Shown here: in pieces, positions 43,746 to 52,864 of the stretch
Position numbering within the stretch: position 1 is the stretch's first letter
How the letters are laid out: the number at the start of each line of letters is the position of its first letter
NCBI GenBank assembly: GCA_963770505.1
Contig: CAVYPR010000001.1
Span: forward strand, 1,240,001 to 1,304,000
DNA: 64,000 nucleotides
Direction: 5' to 3'
DNA from: CAVYPR01 sp963770505
GTDB taxonomy: Bacteria; Actinomycetota; Acidimicrobiia; Acidimicrobiales; RAAP-2
Notes under the pieces: model-generated
Seen by the model: only the letters and a program-made list of their open reading frames with translations
Database searches by the model: none
Told to the model about the DNA's origin: nothing
Made by a program: the position numbers and the translations under genes

Positions 43746-44459
43746 GTGCCGGCCACCGTGGCCATCGTCGACGACAACCTGTGGGTCCGCCACGGGCGGG
43801 CCGCCGCCCTCGGCGAGCACGGGGGCTTCGAGGTCGTCGAGCTGGAGCACCGGCGGGCCACCGAGCTCGGGACGGGCTGGGCCGCGTTCGACATCGCCCT
43901 GGTCGACGCGCACGTCGGCTCCGAGCCCTTCGACCGCTTCCCCGGGGTGGGCGTGGTCGAGGCCATCCGGGCCGCCGGCCGGCCCACAACCGCGGTGATC
44001 GTGCTCAGCCGCCTGGTGGACAACCCCTATCTGCGGCTCCGGCTGGCCGAGGCCCGGGCCGACTACTGCTACCACCACGCCGAGGTGGCCGACCCCGGGG
44101 CACTCGTGGCCGTGACCAGCGCACCCTCGCCCGACCACCGGGTGGTCTGGCCGGACCGGGCCGCCCTGGCCGCCCTGGGACTCGGTGCGGCGGCCCGGCC
44201 CAACGCCACGCTCCACTACCTCGCGGCGGAGGGGCTGGAGGGCGCGTTCGAAAGGGGCGTGCCCCAGAAGTCCCTCGAGCTCTCCCGGCGGTCCATCATG
44301 CGCGTCCGGCGCGAGGTCGGCCGGCTGACCGGCCTGCGGGCGCCGCTCGGCTCGGGGCGCGGCCTCGACGCGCCCGACTGGCGCACGGTCGTCGACTTCG
44401 TGAACCGGGCGCGCGGCGTCGAGCTCCGCCATCCCGACCGTGCCGCCGCCGAGCTCTGA
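43746..44459 (+). CDS. Atypical response-regulator receiver-like protein
   Basis: A 237-residue protein. The N-terminal 120 residues resemble a receiver domain: acidic pair in TVAIVDDN near residue 8, likely phospho-acceptor Asp in IALVDAHVG near 55 and VIVLSR near 88. The conserved Lys of the last strand appears to be replaced (DYCYHHAEV), so normal phosphorylation signalling is doubtful. The C-terminal half may contain a helix-turn-helix (KSLELSRRSIMRVRREVGRL near 180). No histidine kinase gene is adjacent. It is divergent from parA. Confidence 0.65.
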   Translation: MPATVAIVDDNLWVRHGRAAALGEHGGFEVVELEHRRATELGTGWAAFDIALVDAHVGSEPFDRFPGVGVVEAIRAAGRPTTAVIVLSRLVDNPYLRLRLAEARADYCYHHAEVADPGALVAVTSAPSPDHRVVWPDRAALAALGLGAAARPNATLHYLAAEGLEGAFERGVPQKSLELSRRSIMRVRREVGRLTGLRAPLGSGRGLDAPDWRTVVDFVNRARGVELRHPDRAAAEL

Positions 44460-44471
44460 GGGCCTCGGCCC

Positions 44472-46022
44472 CTACACCTGGCGGGGCATCACCTGGGGCC
44501 GGGGGATCGGGTACAGGGGTTGGTCTGTGCCGACCTCGTAGAAGTTGGCCCCGGAGCACCCCGCGCCCAGCGCCGCCTGCTCGGTGTCGCCGCTGGTCGA
44601 CGGCAGCCGCGGTCGGCTGGTGTCGGCCGAGCCCAGGCGCAGGGCCCCGGTCAGGTCCGACACCGTCTTGCGGCGCCAGTGCGAGACGTTGGGGGCGCGC
44701 ACCCCGAACCGCTCCTCCAAGAAGCGCAGCTGCGAGGTGTGGTCGGAGACCGAGGAGAAGACCCGTCCGCCCCGGCTGAAGGGGGAGACCACGAACATGG
44801 GCACCCGGAAGCCGAGGCCGATCGGCCCGTCGATCCCCCCGGCCGTCGAGGGGAGGGGTCGGACCGTGACGTACTCGCCGGGGGTGCCCGGGGGCGCCAC
44901 CGGGGGCGCCACGTGGTCGAAGAAGCCGTCGTTCTCGTCGTACATGACGAACAGGACGGTCTTCGACCAGACCTCGGGGTTGTCGAGCAGGGCGTGGAGC
45001 ACCGAGTCGATGGTGGCGGCCCCGAGGCTGGTCGGGGCCGGGGGGTGCTCGTCGTGGCCGACCATGGGGATCAGCCAGGACACCTTGGGCAGGGTGCCGT
45101 TTCGGATGTCGGCGGTGAAGTCGTCGGGGAAGGTGTAGTTGAAGGCCTTGTCGTAAAGGGTCGAGCCGGGGTTCGAGAACTGCTTGAAGTAGGCCATCAC
45201 CGAGTCGGTCACGGCCAGGGCGCCCGGCATGCTCACGTCGTAGAGGGGGCCGGGCGGGTTGTAGACCTTCCAGCTCACGCCGGCGTCCTCGAGCACCTCG
45301 GGCATGGTCGGCCAGTCGACCGAGAACTTGGCCGACGGCGAGGGGTTGGTGATGAGCACCGGCCCGCCGTGGAGCCCTGCCGGGTCGAGCGTCCCAGAGA
45401 CGGCCATGAGGCGGTTGGGGTGGGTGGGTCCCATCACCGAGCAGTGGTAGTTGTCGCACAGGGTGAAGGCGTCGGCCAGCGCGTAGTGGTAGGGGACGTC
45501 GTTGCGGCGGTAGTAGCCCATGGTCAGGGGCCCGTACCCGGGCCCCTCGTACTCGTCCATGGTGTGCACCTTCACGAAGTCGGCCATGGTGCCGTGGTCC
45601 CAGCAGAGGTGCTGGGGGGCCCAGCTGTGGGTGAGGTCGTGGGTGCAGCTGGCCTGGCCCGAGGAGATGTCGAGGTGGAACGGGAGGAGGACCCCACCGG
45701 GGACCGCCGACGCCCGCTGGGCGAACGCGCCGTTGCTCCCTCGGGGGTGGTCGTCGAACCCCCGCACGCCCGGGTACGTGCCGAAGTAGTGGTCGAAGGA
45801 GCGGTTCTCCTGCATCAAGAAGACCACGTGCTCGATCGCCCCCAGGTCGGAGCCGGCGGGCGCGGTGGCGGCGGCCCGGCGCACGTTGGTAGCGGCTCCG
45901 GCCCGCCCGGCCAACACCACCCCGGCCGAGCCCGCCAGGGCCAGCTCCAGCAGGTGGCGCCGGGAGAGCACACGCCGGACGAGGTCCTCGTCCCTGCGGT
46001 CCGAACTGCGGTACGCGGCCAT
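44472..46022 (-). CDS. TAT-exported phosphoesterase family protein (phospholipase C-like)
   Basis: A 516-residue member of the phosphoesterase family that includes phospholipases C and acid phosphatases. The twin-arginine signal is SRRHLLELALAGSAGVVLAG near residue 20. Catalytic-domain motifs: MQENRSFDHYFGTYPG near 70, SVMGPTHPNRL near 195, and MYDENDGFFDHVAPP near 350. The length is shorter than haemolytic phospholipases C with C-terminal extensions. Only one ACA Thr codon is present, unlike the Sec-exported proteins of this window. It is convergent with the receiver-like gene. Confidence 0.92.
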   Translation of the reverse strand: MAAYRSSDRRDEDLVRRVLSRRHLLELALAGSAGVVLAGRAGAATNVRRAAATAPAGSDLGAIEHVVFLMQENRSFDHYFGTYPGVRGFDDHPRGSNGAFAQRASAVPGGVLLPFHLDISSGQASCTHDLTHSWAPQHLCWDHGTMADFVKVHTMDEYEGPGYGPLTMGYYRRNDVPYHYALADAFTLCDNYHCSVMGPTHPNRLMAVSGTLDPAGLHGGPVLITNPSPSAKFSVDWPTMPEVLEDAGVSWKVYNPPGPLYDVSMPGALAVTDSVMAYFKQFSNPGSTLYDKAFNYTFPDDFTADIRNGTLPKVSWLIPMVGHDEHPPAPTSLGAATIDSVLHALLDNPEVWSKTVLFVMYDENDGFFDHVAPPVAPPGTPGEYVTVRPLPSTAGGIDGPIGLGFRVPMFVVSPFSRGGRVFSSVSDHTSQLRFLEERFGVRAPNVSHWRRKTVSDLTGALRLGSADTSRPRLPSTSGDTEQAALGAGCSGANFYEVGTDQPLYPIPRPQVMPRQV

Positions 46023-46173
46023 GGCTCTCCTCCCCCGGGCCAGTAGCCCCGGACGCTACACCGGCGACCCGGACGGTGCGGGGCGGGGCGCGACGGTGCG
46101 GGGCGACGGTACGCTCGCCGGCGGGGCGCCCCGTGTCACCGTCGCTCCGCCGCCCACCGAGAGGACCCCCACC

Positions 46174-47136
46174 ATGACGGTCACCCGATTCGGACTGCAG
46201 ATCCCGAGCTTCACCTACGCCGGCGTCGACGACGGCGAGTTGTTCGAGAAGGTAGTGGAGATCGCGGTCGCCGCCGAGGAGTCGGGGTTCGACTCGCTGT
46301 GGGTGATGGACCACTTCTACCAGATCGCCATGGTCGGTCCCCGGACCGACCCCATGCTGGAGGCCTACACCCTGCTCGGCGGCCTCGCCGGCCGCACCCG
46401 CACGGCCCGCCTCGGCGCCCTGGTGACCGGCGTCACCTACCGCAACCCGGCCCTCCTGGCCAAGGAGGTGACCACCCTCGACGTGGTCTCGGCGGGACGG
46501 GCGGTCCTCGGCATCGGCGCGGCCTGGAACGACGACGAGCACGCCGGCTACGGCTTCGACTTCCCCGCGGTCTCCGAGCGGTTCGAGCGGCTCGAGGAGG
46601 CCCTCACCATCTGCCGGGCCATGTTCGACGGTACCGAGCCGACCTACTCGGGCCGCTACTACCGCGTCGAGGGGGCCCTCAACATCCCGCGGCCGGTGCA
46701 GAGCGGGGGGATCCCGATCCTGGTGGGCGGGAGCGGCGAGCGCAAGACCCTGCGGCTGGTGGCCAAGTACGCCGACGCCTGCAACCTCTTCGGCGACCTG
46801 GAGACCGTCCGCCACAAGCTCGAGGTGCTCGACCGCCACTGCGCCAACGTCGGGCGCGACCCGGCCGAGATCACCAAGACCCGTCTGGGCGGCCTGGTCG
46901 TGGCCGCCACCACGGACGAGGCGGAGCGCAAGGTCCGCCGGATCGCCGAGGCCAGGGGCGTCGACCCCGCCTTCTACGCCGGCTATGCCATGGCCGGCGA
47001 CCCCGACGCCATCTGCGAGCAGGTGGCCGCCTACCTCGACGCCGGGCTCGACGGCCTCATCTTCAACATGGACGACGCCCAGGACATCGAGCCGGTGCGC
47101 CTCGCCGGCAAGACCCTGAGCGCCGCCTTCGGCTGA
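46174..47136 (+). CDS. LLM-class flavin/F420-dependent oxidoreductase
   Basis: A 320-residue luciferase-like monooxygenase-fold protein: TRFGLQIPSF at the start, GFDSLWVMDHFYQ near 40, LGALVTGVTYRNPALLAKEVTTLDVVSAGRAVLGIG around 90-120 (split motif) and IPILVGGSGERKTLRLVAKYAD near 185. This TIGR03560-like group is thought to use coenzyme F420. The substrate is unknown. A TACGCT box lies about 65 bases upstream (46108-46113), so this gene may have a leader. Confidence 0.9.
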   Translation: MTVTRFGLQIPSFTYAGVDDGELFEKVVEIAVAAEESGFDSLWVMDHFYQIAMVGPRTDPMLEAYTLLGGLAGRTRTARLGALVTGVTYRNPALLAKEVTTLDVVSAGRAVLGIGAAWNDDEHAGYGFDFPAVSERFERLEEALTICRAMFDGTEPTYSGRYYRVEGALNIPRPVQSGGIPILVGGSGERKTLRLVAKYADACNLFGDLETVRHKLEVLDRHCANVGRDPAEITKTRLGGLVVAATTDEAERKVRRIAEARGVDPAFYAGYAMAGDPDAICEQVAAYLDAGLDGLIFNMDDAQDIEPVRLAGKTLSAAFG

Positions 47137-47158
47137 GGGCACCCGCCCGAGGAGCCCC

Positions 47159-47728
47159 TCAGGACGTCATCCCGCCCAGGCCGACCAGCCCGCGGGCGAG
47201 CTCTATCTCGCCCAGGTGGCGCAGCCCGTGCTGGTAGATCCAACACTCGGCGGCGTCGAGGAGGGTGACGCCCTCGGGACCGGCCACCCGCGCGCTGAAG
47301 GTGGAGGCGACCTGCTCGGGGAACGGTCGCGAGACCACCACCCGCGTGAGCTCGGACGGGTCGAGTGCGGCCAGCCACTCCTCGGTCCGGTCGAACACGG
47401 CGTGCAGGTACTCCTTGAACGCCTCGTAGTCGCCGATCCGCTGGTGGACCATCTCGGCCACCGTCCGGTGCTTGCCGTGGTCGGCGATGGCCGGGCGGAC
47501 CCGCGCCACCCATCCGTCGTCCCAGATGGGCGGCGTCCCGGTCATCACGAGGAAGGAGGCGTCGATCATGTTGGCGATGTGGAACAGGCTGAAGGCGATG
47601 GGCAACACGCCCTCGCGCTCGAAGTGGTTGACCTGCTCGGGGCCCATCGTGTCGAGGGCGTCGGTGTAGACCGAGTGCAGGGCGCCCATCCGGCGCTGCA
47701 GGGAGTCGAGGACCAGTTCGGTGGGCAC
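47159..47728 (-). CDS. DinB-superfamily protein
   Basis: A 189-residue four-helix-bundle protein. The N-terminal helix ends in LDTMGPEQVN; metal-binding His candidates are in FSLFHIANMID near residue 45 and YQHGLRHLGEIE near 170. DinB-like proteins often act as thiol-dependent (mycothiol or bacillithiol) metalloenzymes. AGGAGG lies 7 bases before the GTG at 47728, which decides the start. It is divergent from a DsbA-like gene. Confidence 0.82.
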   Translation of the reverse strand: MPTELVLDSLQRRMGALHSVYTDALDTMGPEQVNHFEREGVLPIAFSLFHIANMIDASFLVMTGTPPIWDDGWVARVRPAIADHGKHRTVAEMVHQRIGDYEAFKEYLHAVFDRTEEWLAALDPSELTRVVVSRPFPEQVASTFSARVAGPEGVTLLDAAECWIYQHGLRHLGEIELARGLVGLGGMTS

Positions 47729-47840
47729 GGTGCGCCTCCTGGGTCTGGCGGCCACGTCCGGTGGGCCGGGACCGCCGCGTCGGTCGCCGCCCGGCACGCG
47801 AGCACTTGTCAGAGACTGTGTCAAGAAATACGGTGGGCCG

Positions 47841-48584
47841 ATGGGCACGGGAAGCCCGGTCGGTCGGCCGGCCTGCGTCGACTTCCACTTCGACCTCATG
47901 TGCCCGTTCGCCTACCTGACCTCTCTGTGGATCCGCGAGGTGCGCGCCCTGACCGGGACCGAGGTCAACTGGCGGTTCTTCAGCCTCGAGGAGGTCAACC
48001 GGCCCGAGGGCAAGAAGCACCCCTGGGAGCGCGAGTGGTCCTACGGCTGGTCGATGCTGCGGGTCGGCGCCGCCCTCCGCCGCCAGGACATGGCGCTGCT
48101 CGACGCCTGGTACGCGGCAGCCGGACGCGCCCTGCACGTCGAGGGGCGCAAGCCCCACCGTCCCGAGGTGGCCCGCCAGATCCTCTCGGCCCTCGACCTC
48201 GACCCGTCGATCGTCGACGAGGCCATCGCCGACCCCACCACCGGTGACGAGGTGGCGGCCGAGCATCGCCGGGTGATCGACGCCGGGGGGTTCGGGGTGC
48301 CCACCCTCTTCTTCCCCGACGGGCAGTGCCTCTTCGGCCCGGTCGTCATCGACCCGCCGACCGGGGACGCCGCCCTGCGGCTGTGGGAGGCGGTGCTGGC
48401 CTGGACCGAGTTCCCCCACCTCTACGAGCTCCAGCGGCCGAAGTCGGCCGCCGACCAGCGGGCCATCGTCGAGGCCCTCAGCCCCTACCTGGCCGGCCGG
48501 GACTGGGCGAGCGTCGACCGCGGCAGGGTGATCGACCTCGAGCTCGAGGGACGGCGGACCGTCGGTGAGGGATCGGGTGGCTGA
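47841..48584 (+). CDS. DsbA-family (thioredoxin-fold) protein
   Basis: A 247-residue protein of the DsbA/2-hydroxychromene-2-carboxylate isomerase type: VDFHFDLMCPFAYLTSLWIRE near residue 15 replaces the CxxC redox motif with a single Cys, and GGFGVPTLFF near 150 has the cis-Pro loop. The DxMCPxxY pattern resembles FrnE-like proteins. A redox or isomerase role is possible. It is followed by the mycothiol-type isomerase gene with a short overlap, so a joint role in mycothiol chemistry is inferred. Confidence 0.85.
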   Translation: MGTGSPVGRPACVDFHFDLMCPFAYLTSLWIREVRALTGTEVNWRFFSLEEVNRPEGKKHPWEREWSYGWSMLRVGAALRRQDMALLDAWYAAAGRALHVEGRKPHRPEVARQILSALDLDPSIVDEAIADPTTGDEVAAEHRRVIDAGGFGVPTLFFPDGQCLFGPVVIDPPTGDAALRLWEAVLAWTEFPHLYELQRPKSAADQRAIVEALSPYLAGRDWASVDRGRVIDLELEGRRTVGEGSGG

Positions 48585-49422
48585 GCGCTCCGGCGGGGAC
48601 GCGGGCGGCCGGCAGGCCGGCAAGGACCGGTTGGTGGAGTTGCTCGGCCGCGAGTGGGACACCATCGCCTCCCTGGCCGCCTCCCTCCCCGAGGCCGCGT
48701 GGTCGCGGCCCGCCCTGCCCGGCTGGGACGTCCACGACGTGCTGGCCCACCTGGTGGGTGGGGAGCGCATGCTGGTCGGGGCCGCGGCGCCCGAGCCGCC
48801 CGACGAGCTCGGCACGGCCGAGCACGTCCGCAACCCGATCGCCCGGCTGAACGAGGCCTGGATCGTGGCCCTGCGCCCCCTGTCGCCGGCCGAGCTGCTG
48901 GCGGAGTTCCGCGCGGTCACCGCCGAGCGGTTGGACGCGCTGGACGCCATGTCGGTGGAGGACTTCGGCGCCCCGTCGTGGACGCCGGTGGGCGACGGCA
49001 CCTACGGCCGGTTCATGGAGATCCGCCTCTTCGACGCCTGGATGCACGAGCAGGACATCCGCCACGCCGTCGGCGTCCCGGGCAACGAGGACGGCCCGGC
49101 GGCGGAGCTGGCCGTCGACGAGGTGGCGGGCGCCCTCGGCTACATCGTGGGCAAGAGGGGCGGTGCCCCCGACGGGTCGACGGTGTGCATCGAGCTGAAC
49201 GGACCGGTCCATCGCCGGCTGTGCGTGGTCGTCGACGGGAGGGCCACCGTCGTCCCCTCGCTGGGGACCGAACCGACGGTCACGCTCGTGCTGTCCTCCT
49301 CGCTCTTCCTCCGCCTGGCCGGGGGGCGTGTCGACCCCGAGTCCTCCCTGGGCGAGGTCGAGCTCATCGGCGACGCGGCGCTCGCCCGTCGCCTGGCCAC
49401 CCACCTGGCCTACACGCTATGA
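48577..49422 (+). CDS. Maleylpyruvate isomerase-family, mycothiol-dependent enzyme
   Basis: A 281-residue protein of the TIGR03083/MDMPI family. The N-terminal DinB-like bundle has LPGWDVHDVLAHLVGGE near residue 45 with the first metal His, and RLFDAWMHEQDIRHAVG near 150 with further His ligands. The C-terminal domain (VVDGRATVVPSLGTEPTVTLVLSS) is a SCP2-like fold. The GTG at 48577 is preceded by GAGGGA and overlaps the upstream stop by 8 bases; GTG 48565 is an alternative. It overlaps the tetR gene as ATGA. Confidence 0.88.
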   Translation: MAERSGGDAGGRQAGKDRLVELLGREWDTIASLAASLPEAAWSRPALPGWDVHDVLAHLVGGERMLVGAAAPEPPDELGTAEHVRNPIARLNEAWIVALRPLSPAELLAEFRAVTAERLDALDAMSVEDFGAPSWTPVGDGTYGRFMEIRLFDAWMHEQDIRHAVGVPGNEDGPAAELAVDEVAGALGYIVGKRGGAPDGSTVCIELNGPVHRRLCVVVDGRATVVPSLGTEPTVTLVLSSSLFLRLAGGRVDPESSLGEVELIGDAALARRLATHLAYTL

Positions 49423-50072
49423 CCGCTCAGGCCACTCCCCCGTCGGCCGGACCCGCGACGGTCGACCACGCTGAGCCCAGGACCGACGGGCGGCGTCGCC
49501 GGCGCGACCGGAACCGGCTGGCCGTGGTCGACACGCTGCTCGGCCTCTACGCGGAGGGGAACCTGCGCCCGAGCTCGGCCGAGATCGCCGAGCGCGCCGG
49601 CCTCTCCCCACGCTCGTTGTTCCGGTACTTCGACGACGTGGACGACCTCTACCGGGCCGCCATCGAGCGTCAGGTGCAGCTGGCCCGTCCGCTCTTCCCC
49701 GTCAACGTGGCCCTTGACGCGCCGCTGGAAGAGCGGGTGGAGGCCCTGGTCGACCAGCGCCTGCGACTCTTCGCCGCCATCGGCTCGGCGGCCACGGTCG
49801 TGCGCCTGGGGGCCCCGTTCCAGCAGCCCCTCCATGAACAGCTCACGCGGAGCCGGGCCTTGCTGAGGGGCCAGGTCGGCCAGGTCCTCGCCCTCGAGCT
49901 GACCGCGCTCGGCCAAGGCGGGTCGGACGCCCTGGCCGCCGTCGACGTCCTGTTGTCCTTCGAGTCGCTGCAGCTGCTCCGCCACGACCAGGGGCTCTCG
50001 GTGGCGTCGCTCCGCAGGGTGCTGTCGGGCGCCGTGAGCGCGCTGGTGGCCGGAACCGGGCAGCCGGGGTGA
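49419..50072 (+). CDS. TetR-family transcriptional regulator
   Basis: A 217-residue repressor-type protein. The helix-turn-helix is SAEIAERAGLSPRSLFRYF near residue 52, following a basic N-terminus (DGRRRRRDRNRLAVVDTLL). The C-terminal part is helical and probably binds a ligand. The ATG overlaps the MDMPI gene stop as ATGA, so it may control its own operon (DsbA-like, MDMPI, TetR). Confidence 0.92.
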   Translation: MTAQATPPSAGPATVDHAEPRTDGRRRRRDRNRLAVVDTLLGLYAEGNLRPSSAEIAERAGLSPRSLFRYFDDVDDLYRAAIERQVQLARPLFPVNVALDAPLEERVEALVDQRLRLFAAIGSAATVVRLGAPFQQPLHEQLTRSRALLRGQVGQVLALELTALGQGGSDALAAVDVLLSFESLQLLRHDQGLSVASLRRVLSGAVSALVAGTGQPG

Positions 50073-50253
50073 GGACGAAGGGCCGTGCCGGCCCCGCCAC
50101 GCGCCGGCCACCCGGCAAGGCGAACGACCCGTGGTCCGTCCACGTCGCGCCGGCTCGCGACCCGGTTGCCACCGGTGGCCGTCGAGCCCCGAACGCTCGC
50201 CCGAAGTGCGCCCCCGAACGCGCCCGGCTCGACGCGTGCCGTGCCCTCGCACG

Positions 50254-50265
50254 GGGGTTAACCCC
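50254..50265. promoter_or_regulatory. 12-bp palindrome upstream of the two-component genes
   Basis: GGGGTTAACCCC is a perfect palindrome, 48 bases before a TACCCT box (50313-50318) that could drive the small ORF and the kinase genes. It could be an operator. The remainder of 50073-50368 shows no gene. Confidence 0.45.
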
Positions 50266-50368
50266 AGGTCACGACACCGGGTGACGGCATTCTCCCGCCG
50301 GCCCGGGGTCGGTACCCTTGAGATGAGCCGTCGACGACGGAACCATCGGGCCAGTTCGGGAGCACGAC

Positions 50369-50626
50369 ATGCGCGAGGAAGACCGTGACGCCGACGAATG
50401 CACCGCACCGATGTCGAACAACCACCGGTCGCTCCCCGACCGGCACGCCCGGCGCCCGACCACGGGAACCGGATTCCCCCAGGAGGTCCTGATCGCTCGG
50501 GTGCGCGCCGTGGCCCGGTGGGCGGCTCCGACGCCCGCCCACCATGAGGGGCTTCCCCCACCGCCGGGGTGCGACGGCACAACCGACCCACCGGCCGCAA
50601 CAGACGTCCACCTCGACCTCGGATGA
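50369..50626 (+). CDS. Possible small protein preceding the histidine kinase
   Basis: An 85-residue reading frame, not recognised. GGGAG lies 7 bases before the ATG, and its stop overlaps the kinase ATG as ATGA, which is the coupling style used throughout the window. Composition is polar and Pro/His-rich with no membrane segment. It may be a real leader protein or only an open frame that sets up coupled translation. Confidence 0.35.
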   Translation: MREEDRDADECTAPMSNNHRSLPDRHARRPTTGTGFPQEVLIARVRAVARWAAPTPAHHEGLPPPPGCDGTTDPPAATDVHLDLG

Positions 50627-52023
50627 GGGTCGGGGACGAGATTCCCGGTGTCCGCGTGCAGCTGCGCCTCGGGGGAAGGGAAAGGGAGATCGTGATCTCC
50701 GAAGACCGGGTGGAGCAGGCCCGCGGGGTCTTGCACGCCGTGCTTCGCGAGCCGTTCACCAAGAGACCCTGGCGCGAGCTCCTCTTCTTCGTCATCAGCG
50801 GGTTGCTGGCAGCGGTCGGCATTGCCTTCATCGTGGCAACCATGGCCATGGGACTCGTCCTGTTCATCACCTTCATCGGGGCGGTGATCATGGCCGCCTC
50901 GCTGCGCGGCGCCAGAGGAATCGGCCACTTCCAGCGGGCTCTGGCCCGAGACCTGCTGGCCGAGCCGATCGAAGACCCCGAACCGTTCGCGGCGCGGCCG
51001 GGGTTCTTCGGCTGGCTCCAGTCGGCACTGCGCGACCGCGTGGCGTGGAGGGCGGTCGCCTATTCCCTGCTCAAGGTGCCGCTGGTCATCTTCGGTGTCT
51101 GGTTCGCGCTCAGCGTGTGGATCGACGCCCTCTTCTGTCTCACCTTCCCGGTCCTGGGATCGGGGAACAGCCGGCCCAAGGAGTTCGGGGTCTTCTTCAA
51201 CCTGTTCCATCCGGGATTCCTCTCGGTCGGCCCCAACGGGGTCGTCCACGCCTTCTTCATCTTCCTCACCGGCGTCCTGCTGTTCTTCGTCGCTCCCTGG
51301 ACCATGCGGGTCGTGGTCTCGGTCGATCGCACGCTCGCGCGCCTCCTCCTCTCCCCCGACCCCACGACGACGCGGCTGCGCTCGCTCGAGCAGGCGCGGG
51401 CCCAAACGGTCGATGCCTCCGCCGCCACGCTGCGCCGCATCGAACGCGACCTGCACGACGGGACCCAGGCACAGCTCGTGGCCATCGCCATGCGGCTCGG
51501 ACAAGCCAAGGAGAAGCTGGCCGGCGACGGTGAGATCGACCTCGACCCCGTGCGCCGGCTGGTCAGCGAGGCCCACCAGGGCGCCAAGGACGTGATCGTC
51601 GAGCTCCGCGACCTGGCAAGGGGCATCCATCCCCCCGTGCTCGACACCGGCCTCGAGGGGGCGTTGTCGACCCTCGCCGCCCGCAGTCCGCTGCCCACCG
51701 AGCTCGCCGTCGACGTGCGCGACCGTCCGACGCCCTCCATCGAGGCCATCGCCTACTTCTGCGTGGCCGAGCTCCTCGCCAACGTCGCCCAGCACGCCCA
51801 GGCCTCCAGGGCCAGCATCGCCTGCACCCAGCACGGGCGGTGGCTGCGATTGGTGGTGCGCGACGACGGGAGGGGCGGAGCCCAGCTCACCACGCAGGGC
51901 TCGACTTCGAGCGGGTTGGCCGGCCTGGTCGATCGCGTGCGCGCCGTCGACGGCCACCTGGAGATCGTCAGCCCCGAGGGCGGCCCCACGGTGGTCACCG
52001 TCGACCTGCCCCTCGAACCATGA
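50623..52023 (+). CDS. Sensor histidine kinase, NarL/DesK type
   Basis: A 466-residue membrane kinase. Four to five hydrophobic segments (residues 50-235: LLFFVISGLLAAVGIAFIVA, VIFGVWFALSVWIDALF, FFIFLTGVLLFFVAPW) form a putative sensor of the PF13796 type. The phosphorylated His is in IERDLHDGTQAQLVAIAMRLG near 285. The HATPase domain has CVAELLANVAQHAQA near 385, VVRDDGRGG and GLAGLVDRVRAVDG. It overlaps the response regulator gene as ATGA, so the two form a pair. Confidence 0.93.
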   Translation: MRVGDEIPGVRVQLRLGGREREIVISEDRVEQARGVLHAVLREPFTKRPWRELLFFVISGLLAAVGIAFIVATMAMGLVLFITFIGAVIMAASLRGARGIGHFQRALARDLLAEPIEDPEPFAARPGFFGWLQSALRDRVAWRAVAYSLLKVPLVIFGVWFALSVWIDALFCLTFPVLGSGNSRPKEFGVFFNLFHPGFLSVGPNGVVHAFFIFLTGVLLFFVAPWTMRVVVSVDRTLARLLLSPDPTTTRLRSLEQARAQTVDASAATLRRIERDLHDGTQAQLVAIAMRLGQAKEKLAGDGEIDLDPVRRLVSEAHQGAKDVIVELRDLARGIHPPVLDTGLEGALSTLAARSPLPTELAVDVRDRPTPSIEAIAYFCVAELLANVAQHAQASRASIACTQHGRWLRLVVRDDGRGGAQLTTQGSTSSGLAGLVDRVRAVDGHLEIVSPEGGPTVVTVDLPLEP

Positions 52024-52679
52024 GGACCGACACCATCCGTGTCGCCGTCGCCGAGGACTCGGCGATCCTGCGCGACGGCTTGGTGCAGCTCCTCATCGAC
52101 CGTGGCTTCGAGATCACCGAGGCAGTGAGTGAAGCGGAATCGCTGCGGGCCTCGGTCGACCGCGACTGCCCGGACGTGGCCGTGATCGACATCAGGATGC
52201 CACCGACCTTCACCGACGAGGGATTGAAGGCGGCCCTCGAGCTCCGTCGCCTCCACCCCAGGCTCGGCATCCTCCTGTTCTCCCAGTACATCGAGACCCG
52301 GTACGCGGCCGAGCTGTTGGCCGACGACGCGGCGGGCATCGGCTACCTCTTGAAGGACCGGGTGGCGGACGTGAGCGACTTCGTCGAGGCACTGGTGCGG
52401 GTGGCCTCCGGCGGCACCGCGCTCGATCCCGAGGTCGTCACGCAACTGCTCGGCGCCTCCCGGCAGACCGACTCATTGTCCCACCTGAGCGGCCGCGAGC
52501 GTGAGGTGCTCACGCTCATGGCCGAGGGCCGCTCCAACGCCGCCATCGCCACCGCGCTCGTCATCTCCGAGGGTGCCGTCGAGAAGCACGTCGCCAACAT
52601 CTTCACCAAGCTCGATCTCCCGGTTTCCCAGACCGATCACCGCCGGGTCCTGGCCGTGCTGCGGTTCCTCAAGTCTTGA
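52020..52679 (+). CDS. LuxR/NarL-family response regulator
   Basis: A 219-residue regulator. Receiver domain (1-125): VAVAEDSAILRDGL, phospho-acceptor Asp in VAVIDIRMPP near residue 55, and the conserved Lys in GIGYLLKDRV near 110. LuxR DNA-binding domain (150-210): LSGREREVLTLMAEGRSNAAIA and VEKHVANIFTKL. Partner of the kinase encoded just upstream. Confidence 0.94.
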   Translation: MRTDTIRVAVAEDSAILRDGLVQLLIDRGFEITEAVSEAESLRASVDRDCPDVAVIDIRMPPTFTDEGLKAALELRRLHPRLGILLFSQYIETRYAAELLADDAAGIGYLLKDRVADVSDFVEALVRVASGGTALDPEVVTQLLGASRQTDSLSHLSGREREVLTLMAEGRSNAAIATALVISEGAVEKHVANIFTKLDLPVSQTDHRRVLAVLRFLKS

Positions 52680-52864
52680 GCGACCGGCGAGAACACTCGG
52701 CCACCGTCGATCGCGACTAGTGCCTGCGTGCACTTGGTGCACCGTCACGACCACCACATCGCAGATGATGACTGTCCGCGTGCTGGTCGAACGGCACTCA
52801 CCGATTGCGCAAACCTGATGACACCGGCATGCAGGGGTCCGGCTGGTCGGCTCGGACTGGACCG

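Noticed and set aside
46108..46113. TACGCT box as leaderless promoter of the LLM oxidoreductase gene
   Set aside because: It lies about 60 bases before the ATG, so the leaderless geometry does not apply; a normal promoter with leader remains possible.
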